From Nocardioides plantarum (GTDB taxonomy: Bacteria; Actinomycetota; Actinomycetes; Propionibacteriales; Nocardioidaceae): a stretch of 64,000 nt of DNA. Of the stretch, positions 32,997 to 41,803 are shown one piece after another; the stretch's first letter is position 1; each line of letters begins with the position of its first letter. Location: NCBI RefSeq assembly GCF_006346395.1, contig NZ_VDMS01000001.1, positions 496,001-560,000 of the forward strand, read 5' to 3'. A model generated the notes under the pieces. It was given only the letters and a program-made list of their open reading frames with translations, had not been told where the DNA came from and did not search any database. The translations under genes were made by a program, and so were the position numbers.

Positions 32997-34177
32997 GGCG
33001 CACGCTCGGCCGCCGCACCACCGTGCTCGTCACCCTGGGGCTGCTCGCCCTGGGCGTCGCGCCCGCCCACGCCGACTCCCGCGTCGAGGTGACCAACGAC
33101 CGCGGCACCAGCAGCGCCGACCTGACCTACCAGACCCGGCTCACGATCGACGGCCGCGGCTTCCAGGTCGTGCGCGGCGGCTTCGGCGGCGTCTACGTGC
33201 TCTTCGGCTGGGTCGACGACCCCACCGGCAGCTCGTGGAAGCCCTCGCGGGGCGGGCTCACCGGTCGCGACTACCAGTACATCCCCGACGCCGAGACCAC
33301 CGCGGACAGCAAGGGCTACCTGCGCTTCGTCGCCTTCCCCGGCAGCTCCACGGCCGGCGAGGCCGCGGCGGTGCTGTCGGGCTCGGGGGGCTTCCGCGTC
33401 GAGCTGACCGTCCCCGGCCCGGTCTTCCAGAGCGTCGACCGCGACGGCAAGGTCGCCGAGGTCGACTGCCGCACGGTCACCTGCGGCGTCATCACCGTCG
33501 GCGCGCACGGCGTCAAGAACGCCCGCAACGAGACCTTCACCCCCGTCGCCTTCGACCGCGTGTACGACGCCGCGCCGGCCGGGACGACCGCACCGACGGG
33601 GTCGCCCTCCACCGCACCGTCCGCCGCACCGTCCGCCGCGCCCACCACCTCGCCCACCGCTCAGCCCACTGCCGCGGCCTCGAGCGGGACGACCTCGGGA
33701 GCGTCACAGGCTGGTGCGGGCCGGGTCGGCGCCGCGGGCGTCACCGTCGACCGGACCACCGCCGTCCGCGGACACGCCATGACGTTCTCGGCCCGCGGCT
33801 TCTCCCCCGGCGAGCAGGTCGTCGCGGTCCTCGACGACGGGGCCGTCGCGCTCGGCCCGATGGCCGCCGGCACCTCCGGCGAGGTGGCCGGGGTCCTGCA
33901 GCTGCCGCTCGACCTCGAGGTCGGCACCCACGAGCTGAGGGTCACCGGTGCCGCCTCGGGCACCACGCGGACCGAGCGGTTCCCGGTCGCGGCCGGCGAT
34001 CCGACGCCTGCCAGCACGGCCGGGGCCTCGACCTCGACCGACGGCTCCTCGCCCTCGGGCGCGCTGGTCTTCCTCGCCGTCGCGGTCGGCGTGTTCGTGC
34101 TCGCGGCGCTGGCGTTCCTCCGCACGAGACTGCGCGGCCGCAGCCGCCGTACCGCTGCTCCCGCGGTGACCACGTGA
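32993..34177 (+). CDS. Secreted, membrane-anchored surface protein of the haem operon
   Basis: 394 residues. Signal peptide (VLVTLGLLALGVAPAHA), then a beta-rich domain of about 170 residues with LTYQTRLTIDGRGFQV, VYVLFGWVDDPTGSSW, a close Cys pair (VDCRTVTCGVITVGAHG) and NARNETFTPVAF. A Pro/Thr/Ser/Ala-rich linker follows, then an Ig-like module (VTVDRTTAVRGHAMTFSARG), a C-terminal helix and a basic stop-transfer tail; no LPxTG. The first domain recurs beside HtaA/HmuTUV loci in actinobacteria but I cannot name a fold. A role in haem capture at the wall is inferred from the operon. Confidence 0.8.
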   Translation: MRRTLGRRTTVLVTLGLLALGVAPAHADSRVEVTNDRGTSSADLTYQTRLTIDGRGFQVVRGGFGGVYVLFGWVDDPTGSSWKPSRGGLTGRDYQYIPDAETTADSKGYLRFVAFPGSSTAGEAAAVLSGSGGFRVELTVPGPVFQSVDRDGKVAEVDCRTVTCGVITVGAHGVKNARNETFTPVAFDRVYDAAPAGTTAPTGSPSTAPSAAPSAAPTTSPTAQPTAAASSGTTSGASQAGAGRVGAAGVTVDRTTAVRGHAMTFSARGFSPGEQVVAVLDDGAVALGPMAAGTSGEVAGVLQLPLDLEVGTHELRVTGAASGTTRTERFPVAAGDPTPASTAGASTSTDGSSPSGALVFLAVAVGVFVLAALAFLRTRLRGRSRRTAAPAVTT

Positions 34178-35571
34178 GCGCCCGCGCACACGGCCTCGTC
34201 GCCGCAGTCGCCGCCCTCGTCGTCCTGCTGCTGGCCGGCCTGGGGCTCACCGGCATCGCGGTCGCCGACGAGACAGCCACCCCCGACCCGACCCCCACCA
34301 CCGCACCCACCACCGCACCCACCACCGCACCGACCGGGACCCCGCCGGCCGGCCCGACCTCGCTCGACGACGCGGTCCTCTCGTGGAGCGTCAACAACGA
34401 GAGCAACAACAAGGCCTTCGCCCCAGGCACCTACAACTTCCTGTCCGCCGGCGCGGTCCCGGACCCCGGACGAGGCGGGCAGAGCATCGTCAGCCCCGGC
34501 GTGTGGCGCGGCACCAGCACCCGGGCCTGGCGCGCCCGCGTCGGCGACGTGGCCCTGCAGAAGCGGCGTACCGACGGCACCCTCGCCGCCGCCACCTTCG
34601 GCGGTCTCGCGACGGGACCCGACGGCACGCCGCTCACCTCCACCACAGGACCGTTCTCCGGTCACCGGATCGTGCTCAGCGGCGGCCGCGGCACCGTCGA
34701 CGCGAGCGCCGGCACCGCCTCGATCGCCTGGACCGGCACCTTCTCCGTCGTCTACTACTCAGGGCTCACCTTCTTCACCGTCACCGACCCCACCCTCGAC
34801 GTCGCCGACGGCACCGGCCGGCTGCGCGCGACCGTCGCCGGCTACGCCGCCGACCGCACCGACCCCGAGACGTGGTCGGCCGTGCCCGCCCGGCGCGTCG
34901 TGCTCGCCGACCTGCCCGCCGTCGACCTCCGCCCCACGACCGGCTTCACCGCACGACCCGCCTACCTCGGCGTACGCCGCGACGGCGGCGACCAGGTGCG
35001 CGAGGGCAGCTCGTGGGGCGCGTTCCCGGCCTCGTTCCTCGACTACATGGACCGGGTCGGGTCCGCCGCCTTCTGGTACTCCACCGGCGGGGCCGCCGAC
35101 CCCCACAAGGTCCCCCTGCCCGTCACCGTGTCGTACGACGCAGCCCGCCCCGTCACCCCGCCGACCGAGCAGCCCACCGACGGCCCCGGCGGCGACCCGA
35201 GCGGCGCGCCCACCGCCGAGCCCACGACGTCGGTCGGCCCGACCCCGCCGGAGCCGACCACGCCGTCGGCCCCCGCCTCCCCCTCCACCACGCCCGCACC
35301 GACCGCACCCACCCAGCCACCGGGCCCCGCCCTGCCGGCGCAGCCGCTGTCGCCCGTCGCGGGTCCCCCGGTCGCCGTCGTCGCCCCGGCCGCCGTACCC
35401 CAGCCCACGGTGCCGCCGACCGTCTACCGCCTCAGTGCCGCCGAGACAGGTGAGACCGGCGAAGCGGCTGCCCCGGCCGGGTCCGGCGCTGCCTGGGCCT
35501 GGTGGCTCGGGGGCCTCCTGCTGGTCGCCGCCGCCGGACTCGCCCGGACCGTCGCGCTCGCGGGCCGGTGA
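34174..35571 (+). CDS. htaA: HtaA-domain haem-binding surface protein
   Basis: 465 residues, GTG start coupled to the previous gene (GTGA). Signal/anchor helix, then repeated PTTA units, then one HtaA domain (about 65-320) opening LSWSVNNESNNKAFAPGTYN and containing WTGTFSVVYYSGLTFFTVTD and a DPTLDVADGTGRL turn. A long Pro/Thr/Ala stalk and a C-terminal helix with Arg anchor follow (WWLGGLLLVAAAGLARTV). HtaA domains of corynebacteria bind haemin and pass it to HmuT. The stalk should span the wall. Confidence 0.9.
   Translation: MSARAHGLVAAVAALVVLLLAGLGLTGIAVADETATPDPTPTTAPTTAPTTAPTGTPPAGPTSLDDAVLSWSVNNESNNKAFAPGTYNFLSAGAVPDPGRGGQSIVSPGVWRGTSTRAWRARVGDVALQKRRTDGTLAAATFGGLATGPDGTPLTSTTGPFSGHRIVLSGGRGTVDASAGTASIAWTGTFSVVYYSGLTFFTVTDPTLDVADGTGRLRATVAGYAADRTDPETWSAVPARRVVLADLPAVDLRPTTGFTARPAYLGVRRDGGDQVREGSSWGAFPASFLDYMDRVGSAAFWYSTGGAADPHKVPLPVTVSYDAARPVTPPTEQPTDGPGGDPSGAPTAEPTTSVGPTPPEPTTPSAPASPSTTPAPTAPTQPPGPALPAQPLSPVAGPPVAVVAPAAVPQPTVPPTVYRLSAAETGETGEAAAPAGSGAAWAWWLGGLLLVAAAGLARTVALAGR
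34294..34329 (+). repeat. Three perfect 12-bp tandem repeats in the HtaA-type gene
   Basis: CCCACCACCGCA occurs three times in a row and encodes PTTA units in the stalk after the signal anchor. Copy number could vary by slippage. Confidence 0.9.
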
Positions 35572-35579
35572 TGCGCGGC

Positions 35580-35585
35580 TAACCT
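35580..35585 (+). promoter_or_regulatory. -10 TAACCT, leaderless start of the TetR gene
   Basis: TAACCT is followed after six bases by GTG at 35592. Confidence 0.5.
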
Positions 35586-35591
35586 CGGAGC

Positions 35592-36167
35592 GTGCCGAGG
35601 ATCAGCGCCGGCTCCGTCGAGGAGCACCGCGAGCAGGTTCACCAGCGCGTCTTCGACGCCCTGGCGACGCTGCTCGGCGAGCGCAGCCTCGACGCCATCA
35701 GCATGGCCCAGCTCGCCGCCGCGGCCGGCCTGGGGCGCACGGCGATCTACCACCACTTCCCCGACAAGGAGGCGGTGGTGGTGGCGTTCGCGTCCCACGA
35801 GACCAGTCGCTACCTCGAGGGGCTGCGGGCGGGGCTCGCCGACGTGGAGGGGCCGGTCGAGCGGTTCCGCGTCTACGTGCGCCACCAGCTCGAGGCGGGC
35901 CAGCAGTTCCACATGGGCCTGGGCAGCCAGCTCTACGCCGCCCTGTCCCGCGACTCGATGCTCGCCATCCGCGACCACGTCGTCGAGGTCGAGCAGGTGC
36001 TGCGCGACCTCCTCGCCGACGGCGTCGCCTCCGGTGACTTCACGGTGGAGGACGAGGCGGCCACGATGTCGCTCGTCCACGCCTGCCTGTCCCCCCGCAC
36101 CCTGCCCCCCGACGCGGTCGAGCGCTTCGTCCTCCGCGCCCTCGGCTCCTCCCACCCGCCGGGATAG
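35592..36167 (+). CDS. TetR-family regulator in the haem module
   Basis: 191 residues, GTG start. HTH: LDAISMAQLAAAAGLGRTAI then YHHFPDKEAVVVAFASHETS. The C-terminal domain has RVYVRHQLEAGQQFHMGLGS. It lies between the HtaA-type gene and haem oxygenase, so a haem- or porphyrin-responsive role is possible but not shown. Its TAG stop lies inside the 28-bp stem that follows. Confidence 0.9.
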   Translation: MPRISAGSVEEHREQVHQRVFDALATLLGERSLDAISMAQLAAAAGLGRTAIYHHFPDKEAVVVAFASHETSRYLEGLRAGLADVEGPVERFRVYVRHQLEAGQQFHMGLGSQLYAALSRDSMLAIRDHVVEVEQVLRDLLADGVASGDFTVEDEAATMSLVHACLSPRTLPPDAVERFVLRALGSSHPPG

Positions 36168-36225
36168 TCCCTGACGTAGATCAAGGCGGGAAGCCGACCC
36201 GCCTTGATCTACGTCAGGGACTATC
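36163..36225 (+). terminator. Perfect 28-bp inverted repeat with 7-base loop
   Basis: Positions 36163-36190 and 36198-36225 are exact reverse complements, around loop AAGCCGA. The stem opens GATAGTCCCTGACGTAGATC. It includes the TetR stop codon and ends 18 bases before the haem-oxygenase iron box. No T-run follows. It most likely ends the upstream transcript and insulates the hmuO promoter. Confidence 0.7.
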
Positions 36226-36243
36226 GCGCCGACCCGGCCAAAG

Positions 36244-36262
36244 TAAGGCGAGGCTAACCACA
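36244..36262. promoter_or_regulatory. DtxR/IdeR-like iron box upstream of hmuO
   Basis: TAAGGCGAGGCTAACCACA matches the iron-box consensus at 14 of 19 positions with an intact GGCTAACC half. A TTGACA -35-like hexamer follows at 36277-36282. Confidence 0.6.
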
Positions 36263-36350
36263 TGCTGGTACGGTTGTTGACAGACCGTCAGCATCTTGCC
36301 GACACTATGTCAGTAACCTCGGGACCCGCCGCCAGTACTGGAGACGCCGC

Positions 36351-37052
36351 ATGACGATCACCGCCGACAGCCTCGCCACCGACCACCCGACCGGCACGAC
36401 GAGCCTGTCCACCGCGATGCGCGAGGGGTCGAGGGCCGAGCACGAGGCCGCGGAGAGCACCTCCTTCATGGCCGAGCTGCTCGAAGGCCGGCTCGTGGCG
36501 CAGGCCTACGTCGACTACCTCGCGCGCTACCGCGGCATCTACGCCGCACTCGAGGACGCGCTCCGCACCCACGCCGGCGACCCGCTGGTCGGCGCCGTCC
36601 ACGACGGTGCGCTCGAGCGCCTCGAGGCGATCGACGCCGACCTCGCCCACTGGGCCCCCGACCGCGACCCCGCCGCCCCGGTCGACTCCCCCGCCGCGAC
36701 GGCGTACGTCGCGCGCATCCGCGCCGCGGCCGACGAGGCCGCGGCCGGCTGGGGCGGCGCCCTGGCCGCCCACCACTACACGCGCTACCTCGGCGACCTC
36801 TCCGGTGGCCAGGCGATCGGCCGCATCCTCGACCGCAGCTTCGACCTCGACGGCGCCGGCGTCGCGTTCTACGACTTCGCCGAGATCCCGAAACCCAAGC
36901 CCTACAAGGACGCCTACCGCGCCCGGCTCGACGCCCTCCACCTCGACGAGGCCGCCGTCGCGCGCGTGGTCGCCGAGGTCAAGGTCGTCTTCGGTCTCAA
37001 CCAGGCCGTCTTCGTCGAGCTCGGCGAGAGCCTCCCGGCCTACCGCCGCTGA
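36351..37052 (+). CDS. hmuO: Haem oxygenase (biliverdin-producing)
   Basis: 233 residues. The proximal haem ligand is His31 in SRAEHEAAES. The distal helix carries RYLGDLSGGQAIGR (the G-x-x-x-G kink over haem), and KPYKDAYRARLDAL is the conserved C-terminal part. It opens haem to biliverdin, CO and Fe2+. GGAG precedes the ATG and the leader has an iron box, so it is probably coregulated with hmuTUV. The MerR gene starts 52 bases after its stop. Confidence 0.97.
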   Translation: MTITADSLATDHPTGTTSLSTAMREGSRAEHEAAESTSFMAELLEGRLVAQAYVDYLARYRGIYAALEDALRTHAGDPLVGAVHDGALERLEAIDADLAHWAPDRDPAAPVDSPAATAYVARIRAAADEAAAGWGGALAAHHYTRYLGDLSGGQAIGRILDRSFDLDGAGVAFYDFAEIPKPKPYKDAYRARLDALHLDEAAVARVVAEVKVVFGLNQAVFVELGESLPAYRR

Positions 37053-37069
37053 TGCGCCCTGTTGCCGCC

Positions 37070-37090
37070 TTGTGCTGGAGCGTGCTCCAG
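37070..37090 (+). promoter_or_regulatory. MerR-type operator upstream of the merR-like gene
   Basis: CTGGAGCGTGCTCCAG (37075-37090) has perfect 7-bp arms and follows a TTGTGC -35-like hexamer (37070-37075). It is 14 bases before the MerR start and closely matches the operator at 37727-37740, which suggests autoregulation. Confidence 0.7.
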
Positions 37091-37104
37091 GGTTGACTGG
37101 TCCG

Positions 37105-37494
37105 ATGACCGACGGGCTCACCATCGCCGAGGCGGCCGAGCGGCTCGGGCTCACCCCCGACACGCTCCGCTACTACGAGAAGGACGGGCTGCTCCTGCGT
37201 CCCGTCGGCCGCGCCGCCAGCGGCCACCGCCGCTACGGCCCCCACGACCTGCGCTGGATCGAGCTGGTCACCCGACTGCGGTCCACCGGCATGGCGATCC
37301 GCGACGTACGCCGCTACGCCGACCTGGTCCGTGAGGGCGACGGCACCGAGGCCGCCCGGCTCGAGCTGATGCGCGAGCACCGGCGCAAGGTGCTGGCCCA
37401 GCTGGCCGAGGTCCAGGAGCACCTGGGCGCGATCGACCACAAGATCGGGATCTACACCGACATCCTCGAGGGGCGCGACGTCGGCGCTGCCTGA
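37105..37494 (+). CDS. MerR-family regulator
   Basis: 129 residues. N-terminal winged helix TIAEAAERLGLTPDTLRYYE, then KDGLLLRPVGRAASGHRRYG, the MerR-type R-Y-Y-E/R-R-Y pattern. A coiled-coil dimer helix follows (LMREHRRKVLAQLAEVQEHLGAI). No metal-binding Cys are present, so this belongs to the group that controls aldo-keto reductases and stress enzymes. Matching operators sit before this gene and before the aldo-keto reductase. Confidence 0.92.
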   Translation: MTDGLTIAEAAERLGLTPDTLRYYEKDGLLLRPVGRAASGHRRYGPHDLRWIELVTRLRSTGMAIRDVRRYADLVREGDGTEAARLELMREHRRKVLAQLAEVQEHLGAIDHKIGIYTDILEGRDVGAA

Positions 37495-37510
37495 CCCATG
37501 CCGGTCGTCG

Positions 37511-37569
37511 ACCCACGCCGGTCGAGGTGCGAGGCGCCCCGGCGCCGAGCCTCGAGACCCCCGCAGCCG
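37511..37569 (+). repeat. Dispersed palindromic repeat (divergent copy)
   Basis: Outer parts match the other copies (CCCACGCCGGTCGAGGTGCG and GAGCCTCGAGACCCCCGCAG) but the core is replaced by GGCGCCCCGGCGCC, which still folds. It begins 16 bases after the MerR stop. Confidence 0.75.
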
Positions 37570-37634
37570 GCGCACCTGGCCCGATCGCACGGGTCGCGTC
37601 GCTGGGATCGGCTGCGGTGGTCTCGGCTCACTCG

Positions 37635-37713
37635 CGCGGGTTCGCAGGCTCACCCGCGTCGCTCGCTCGACCTGCGCACGCCACGACACACCGCTCGTTC
37701 CTCGCGGTGTGTC
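37635..37713. other. Two hairpins between merR and the aldo-keto reductase
   Basis: CGCGGGT (37635-37641) pairs with ACCCGCG (37652-37658). GACACACCGC (37685-37694) pairs perfectly with GCGGTGTGTC (37704-37713) over a 9-base loop. The second ends eight bases before the reductase -35, so it may insulate that promoter. With the repeat at 37511 they account for this 264-base gap. Confidence 0.65.
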
Positions 37714-37720
37714 TGCGTGC

Positions 37721-37751
37721 TTGACCTGGAGCGCGCTCCAAGGGACAAGGT
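37721..37751 (+). promoter_or_regulatory. MerR-type promoter of the aldo-keto reductase
   Basis: TTGACC (37721-37726) and CAAGGT (37746-37751) are 19 bases apart, the over-long spacing that MerR proteins correct. The spacer holds TGGAGCGCGCTCCA (37727-37740), a perfect palindrome. ATG 37759 follows the -10 by seven bases. Confidence 0.8.
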
Positions 37752-37758
37752 GGAGGAC

Positions 37759-38766
<1,008 letters not shown>

Positions 38767-38779
38767 GCCGTCTCGAGCC

Positions 38780-38806
38780 GCCCACCGAGGTACGGCCTCG
38801 GTGGGC
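38780..38806. terminator. Bidirectional hairpin between convergent genes
   Basis: GCCCACCGAGG (38780-38790) pairs perfectly with CCTCGGTGGGC (38796-38806) over loop TACGG. It lies between the aldo-keto reductase stop and the convergent gene's stop at 38816. Confidence 0.75.
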
Positions 38807-38815
38807 GGGGCTGGT

Positions 38816-39397
38816 TCACGGACCGACCCGGCCACCTCCCAGGTCCAGGCGACGCTCCAGCGCCTCCCAGGCGCGCGCCGCCTGACGTCGTACGTCGGCC
38901 CGGTCGTCGTCGAGACCGGCCCGGACGGCCCCGACGTGCTCGCGGTCGCCGCAGACGGCCAGGCACCGCAGGGCCTGCACGCGGACCCGGGGCAGGGCGT
39001 GCCCGGCCAGCCGCGCGGCCCCGTCACCCGCACCGGCCACGTCGTGGCGGGTCGCGACCTTGAGGCACATCTCGGCGGGACGGTAGTGCTCGTCCTCGAG
39101 CCCCCGCACCACGGCCGCCGTGGCCGCGTCCGACCACACGTGGAGCAGGCCCCGTGCGCCCCACGAGCGCACCCAGTGGTCCTTCCAGGCGTCGTGGTCG
39201 AGCACCGGGTCGCCCGGGCGCCAGCCGTGCCCCGTCAGCATCCGCAGCTCCTCGACGTACCGCTCGCGCGGAGCCCCGTCGAGCAGGTCCACGCACACCG
39301 CCACGAAGGCCGGTACGCCGATCCGCCCGGCCAGCTCGCGGATCGACCCGGCCACCGGTCGACGCTCGGGCCGGTGCTCCGGAGGCGGGTCGGGCAT
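38816..39397 (-). CDS. HEAT-repeat-like hypothetical protein
   Basis: 193 residues. After a Pro-rich N-terminus the protein is all-helical. The C-terminal half has spaced helix pairs such as LPRVRVQALRCLAVCGDREHV and DDRADVRRQAARAWEALERR, the D-x-x-x-V-R-x-x-A pattern of HEAT/PBS lyase repeats. Likely a protein-interaction module; function unknown. The ATG at 39397 is 18 bases from the divergent phosphosugar mutase start. Confidence 0.75.
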   Translation of the reverse strand: MPDPPPEHRPERRPVAGSIRELAGRIGVPAFVAVCVDLLDGAPRERYVEELRMLTGHGWRPGDPVLDHDAWKDHWVRSWGARGLLHVWSDAATAAVVRGLEDEHYRPAEMCLKVATRHDVAGAGDGAARLAGHALPRVRVQALRCLAVCGDREHVGAVRAGLDDDRADVRRQAARAWEALERRLDLGGGRVGP

Positions 39398-39402
39398 GGC
39401 GC

Positions 39403-39408
39403 TACGGT
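39403..39408 (+). promoter_or_regulatory. -10 TACGGT, leaderless start of the phosphosugar mutase
   Basis: TACGGT is followed after seven bases by the ATG at 39416. Confidence 0.5.
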
Positions 39409-39415
39409 GCCTCAC

Positions 39416-41089
39416 ATGAGTCCCGACGTCGACGTGCTGCTCCAACGCGCCCGGGCCTGGATGGCCGAGGACCCCGACCCGCAGACGCGCGCCGAGCTCG
39501 AGACCGTGGTCGCCGACGTGACGGCCGGCGGCCCCACCGACGACCTCGCCGACCGGTTCCGCGGCACCCTCGAGTTCGGCACCGCGGGCCTGCGCGGCGC
39601 CCTGGGGGCAGGGCCGAACCGGATGAACCGCGTGGTCGTGCTGCGCGCGGCGGCCGGCCTGGCGGCCTACCTGCGCCAGCTGGACCGCCACGGCCAGTCG
39701 GGCCAGCAGTCGGTCGTCATCGGCTACGACGCCCGGCACAACTCCGACGTGTTCGCCCGCGACACCGCCGAGGTGATGACCGGCGCCGGTTTCACCGCCT
39801 GGGTCATGCCGCGCCCGTTGCCGACCCCGGTCCTGGCCTACGCCATCCGCGAGCTGGGCTGCGCCGCCGGCGTCATGGTCACCGCCAGCCACAACCCACC
39901 GCAGGACAACGGCTACAAGGTCTACCTCGGCGACGGCAGCCAGATCGTGCCGCCCGCCGACCACGACATCGCCGCCCACATCGACGCGGTCGGCCGGCTG
40001 GCCGACGTCCCGCGCGGTGACTCCGGCTCGGTGCTGAGCGAGGAGCTGGTCGACCACTACCTCGACACGGTCGCCGCGCTGGCGCAGGACGGTCCCCGCG
40101 ACCTCAAGGTCGTCTACACGCCCCTGCACGGCGTCGGCGGCACCTCGGTGCTGCAGGTGCTCGAGACCGCGGGGTTCGGCGAGCCGCGGGTGGTCGCGGA
40201 GCAGTTCGAGCCCGACCCGGACTTCCCGACCGTGGGCTTCCCCAACCCCGAGGAGCCGGGTGCGATGGACCTCGCGCTCGCGCTGGCCGAGGAGTCCGGC
40301 GCCGACCTGGTCGTGGCCAACGACCCCGACGCCGACCGGTGCGCGGCCGCGGTGCCCGTGACCTCCGGCTCCGGCTGGCGGATGCTGCGCGGCGACGAGG
40401 TCGGCGTCCTGCTCGCCCACCACCTGCTCTCCCGCGGGCGCGTCGGCACCTACGCCACCTCGATCGTGTCCTCGTCCCTGCTGGCCAAGCTCGCCGCCGC
40501 GGCCGGCCAGCCGCACGAGGAGACGCTCACCGGGTTCAAGTGGATCGGTCGTCTCCCGGGGCTGGCGTTCGGCTACGAGGAGGCGCTCGGCTACTGCGTC
40601 GACCCCGAGCACGTCAGCGACAAGGACGGCGTCTCCGCCCTGCTCCTGCTCTGCGAGCTGGCCGCCCGGCTCAAGGCCGAGGGCCGCGGGCTGCCCGACC
40701 TGCTCGACGACATCGCCCGCGAGCACGGCCTGCACGCGACCGACCAGGTGTCGGTCCGGGTGGCCGACCTCGACGTGATCCCCGCGGCCATGGCCCGCCT
40801 GCGCGCCCAGCCGCCCACCAGCCTGGGTGGGCTCGACGTGCTAGCCGTCGACGACCTCAGTGCCGGCAGCGGCGGTCTCCCGCCGACCGAGGGCCTGCGC
40901 TACCGCCTGGCCGACGGCGCTCGGGTGATCGTGCGGCCCAGCGGCACCGAGCCCAAGATCAAGTGCTACCTCGAGGTCGTCGTCCCCGTCGAGGACGGCG
41001 TCGAGGACGGCGTCCAGGCCGCCCGCATCAACGCCGCTGGTCGCCTCGACGCCCTCGGCACCGACATCCGGGCCGCTGCGGGGCTCTGA
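39416..41089 (+). CDS. Phospho-sugar mutase (phosphomannomutase/phosphopentomutase type)
   Basis: 557 residues, alpha-D-phosphohexomutase family with an N-terminal extension seen in the long bacterial form. FGTAGLRGALGAGPNRMN, active Ser in VTASHNPPQDNGYKVY, metal loop NDPDADRCA, sugar loop GFKWIGR...FGYEEALGY and phosphate loop RPSGTEPKIKCYLE. This form is usually annotated phosphomannomutase, but family members of this length next to deoC and PNP can interconvert (deoxy)ribose-1-P and 5-P. I infer that role from the context. Confidence 0.92.
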   Translation: MSPDVDVLLQRARAWMAEDPDPQTRAELETVVADVTAGGPTDDLADRFRGTLEFGTAGLRGALGAGPNRMNRVVVLRAAAGLAAYLRQLDRHGQSGQQSVVIGYDARHNSDVFARDTAEVMTGAGFTAWVMPRPLPTPVLAYAIRELGCAAGVMVTASHNPPQDNGYKVYLGDGSQIVPPADHDIAAHIDAVGRLADVPRGDSGSVLSEELVDHYLDTVAALAQDGPRDLKVVYTPLHGVGGTSVLQVLETAGFGEPRVVAEQFEPDPDFPTVGFPNPEEPGAMDLALALAEESGADLVVANDPDADRCAAAVPVTSGSGWRMLRGDEVGVLLAHHLLSRGRVGTYATSIVSSSLLAKLAAAAGQPHEETLTGFKWIGRLPGLAFGYEEALGYCVDPEHVSDKDGVSALLLLCELAARLKAEGRGLPDLLDDIAREHGLHATDQVSVRVADLDVIPAAMARLRAQPPTSLGGLDVLAVDDLSAGSGGLPPTEGLRYRLADGARVIVRPSGTEPKIKCYLEVVVPVEDGVEDGVQAARINAAGRLDALGTDIRAAAGL

Positions 41090-41127
41090 CCCCGACGACC
41101 CCGGTGACCCCCGGGGCCGGTCAGAGC
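41083..41127. terminator. Inverted repeat spanning two convergent stops
   Basis: GCTCTGACC (41083-41091) pairs with GGTCAGAGC (41119-41127), with an inner CCCCGG/CCGGGG pairing. The stems contain the mutase TGA and the opposing gene's TGA. Likely bidirectional terminator. Confidence 0.6.
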
Positions 41128-41780
41128 ACGACCGCGAGCACGACCGCGAGCACCGAGGCGCTCAGCGCGGCGATCTCGGGCCACGCCCACGTACGCCGGA
41201 TGCCCTCGGCCAGGGCGTCCTGCTCGCGCGAGCCGACCCTCACGCCCGCACGGGTGCGGGCGTCGGCGGCCAGGGAGCTCAACCGGCTCTCGACGTAGAG
41301 CCCGAAGGACGCTCCGTCCGCGTCACCCGCGTCGGCGCCGATCGCGCCTCCCAGCGTGCTCGCCCCACCGAGCGCGCCCGCGCCGCCCGCACCCCCGCCT
41401 CCTGCGCCGGTGCCGCGGACCTGGTCGCGGAACATCTCCCGGCGTCCTCGACCCACGGCCGCGGACGAGTACTTCCGGTCGCCGGCGACCACCGACAGCA
41501 CCTGGCGCACCGAGACCTGCTCGATCGCGCCCAGCGGGATCGAGACGGTGTCGACCATCCCCCGCAGCATCAGGTCACCGCCGGCGACGCTGACCGACGG
41601 GCGCAGCAAGGCCGTCCACGACAGCACCAGGATCAGGACGCCGATGCTGGGCACCTCCCAGGTGATCGGCGAGCCGGACAGGCCCCCGACGACGAGAGCT
41701 GCTCCGACGAGCAGGCCGATGATGCCGAACACCCGGCCGCTGGTCGCGCCGAAGCTCTCGCGCTGGTTGTCCCCGTCCAT
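41121..41780 (-). CDS. Membrane protein with PH-like region, 219 aa
   Basis: Two N-terminal helices (VFGIIGLLVGAALVVGGL and VPSIGVLILVLSWTALL) are followed by a PH-like stretch (LMLRGMVDTVSIPLGAIEQV). A Gly/Ala-rich loop comes next (GAGGGGAGGAGALGGA), then YVESRLSSLAADARTRAGVR and a C-terminal helix. No firm family. ATG at 41780 is chosen because a TAGGGT -10 stands seven bases before it; the longer frame runs through that promoter. Confidence 0.75.
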   Translation of the reverse strand: MDGDNQRESFGATSGRVFGIIGLLVGAALVVGGLSGSPITWEVPSIGVLILVLSWTALLRPSVSVAGGDLMLRGMVDTVSIPLGAIEQVSVRQVLSVVAGDRKYSSAAVGRGRREMFRDQVRGTGAGGGGAGGAGALGGASTLGGAIGADAGDADGASFGLYVESRLSSLAADARTRAGVRVGSREQDALAEGIRRTWAWPEIAALSASVLAVVLAVVL

Positions 41781-41787
41781 GTCGTCA

Positions 41788-41797
41788 ACCCTATGCT
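41788..41797. promoter_or_regulatory. Overlapping divergent -10 boxes
   Basis: On the plus strand TATGCT (41792-41797) stands six bases before the deoC ATG. On the minus strand TAGGGT (41793-41788) stands seven bases before the ATG at 41780. The two hexamers share bases 41792-41793, and only 23 bases separate the start codons. Confidence 0.65.
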
Positions 41798-41803
41798 GGG
41801 CCG

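Noticed and set aside
34294..34329. CRISPR-like array
   Set aside because: The 12-bp units are directly adjacent without spacers and encode the PTTA stalk of a surface protein. No CRISPR array or cas gene is seen in the window.
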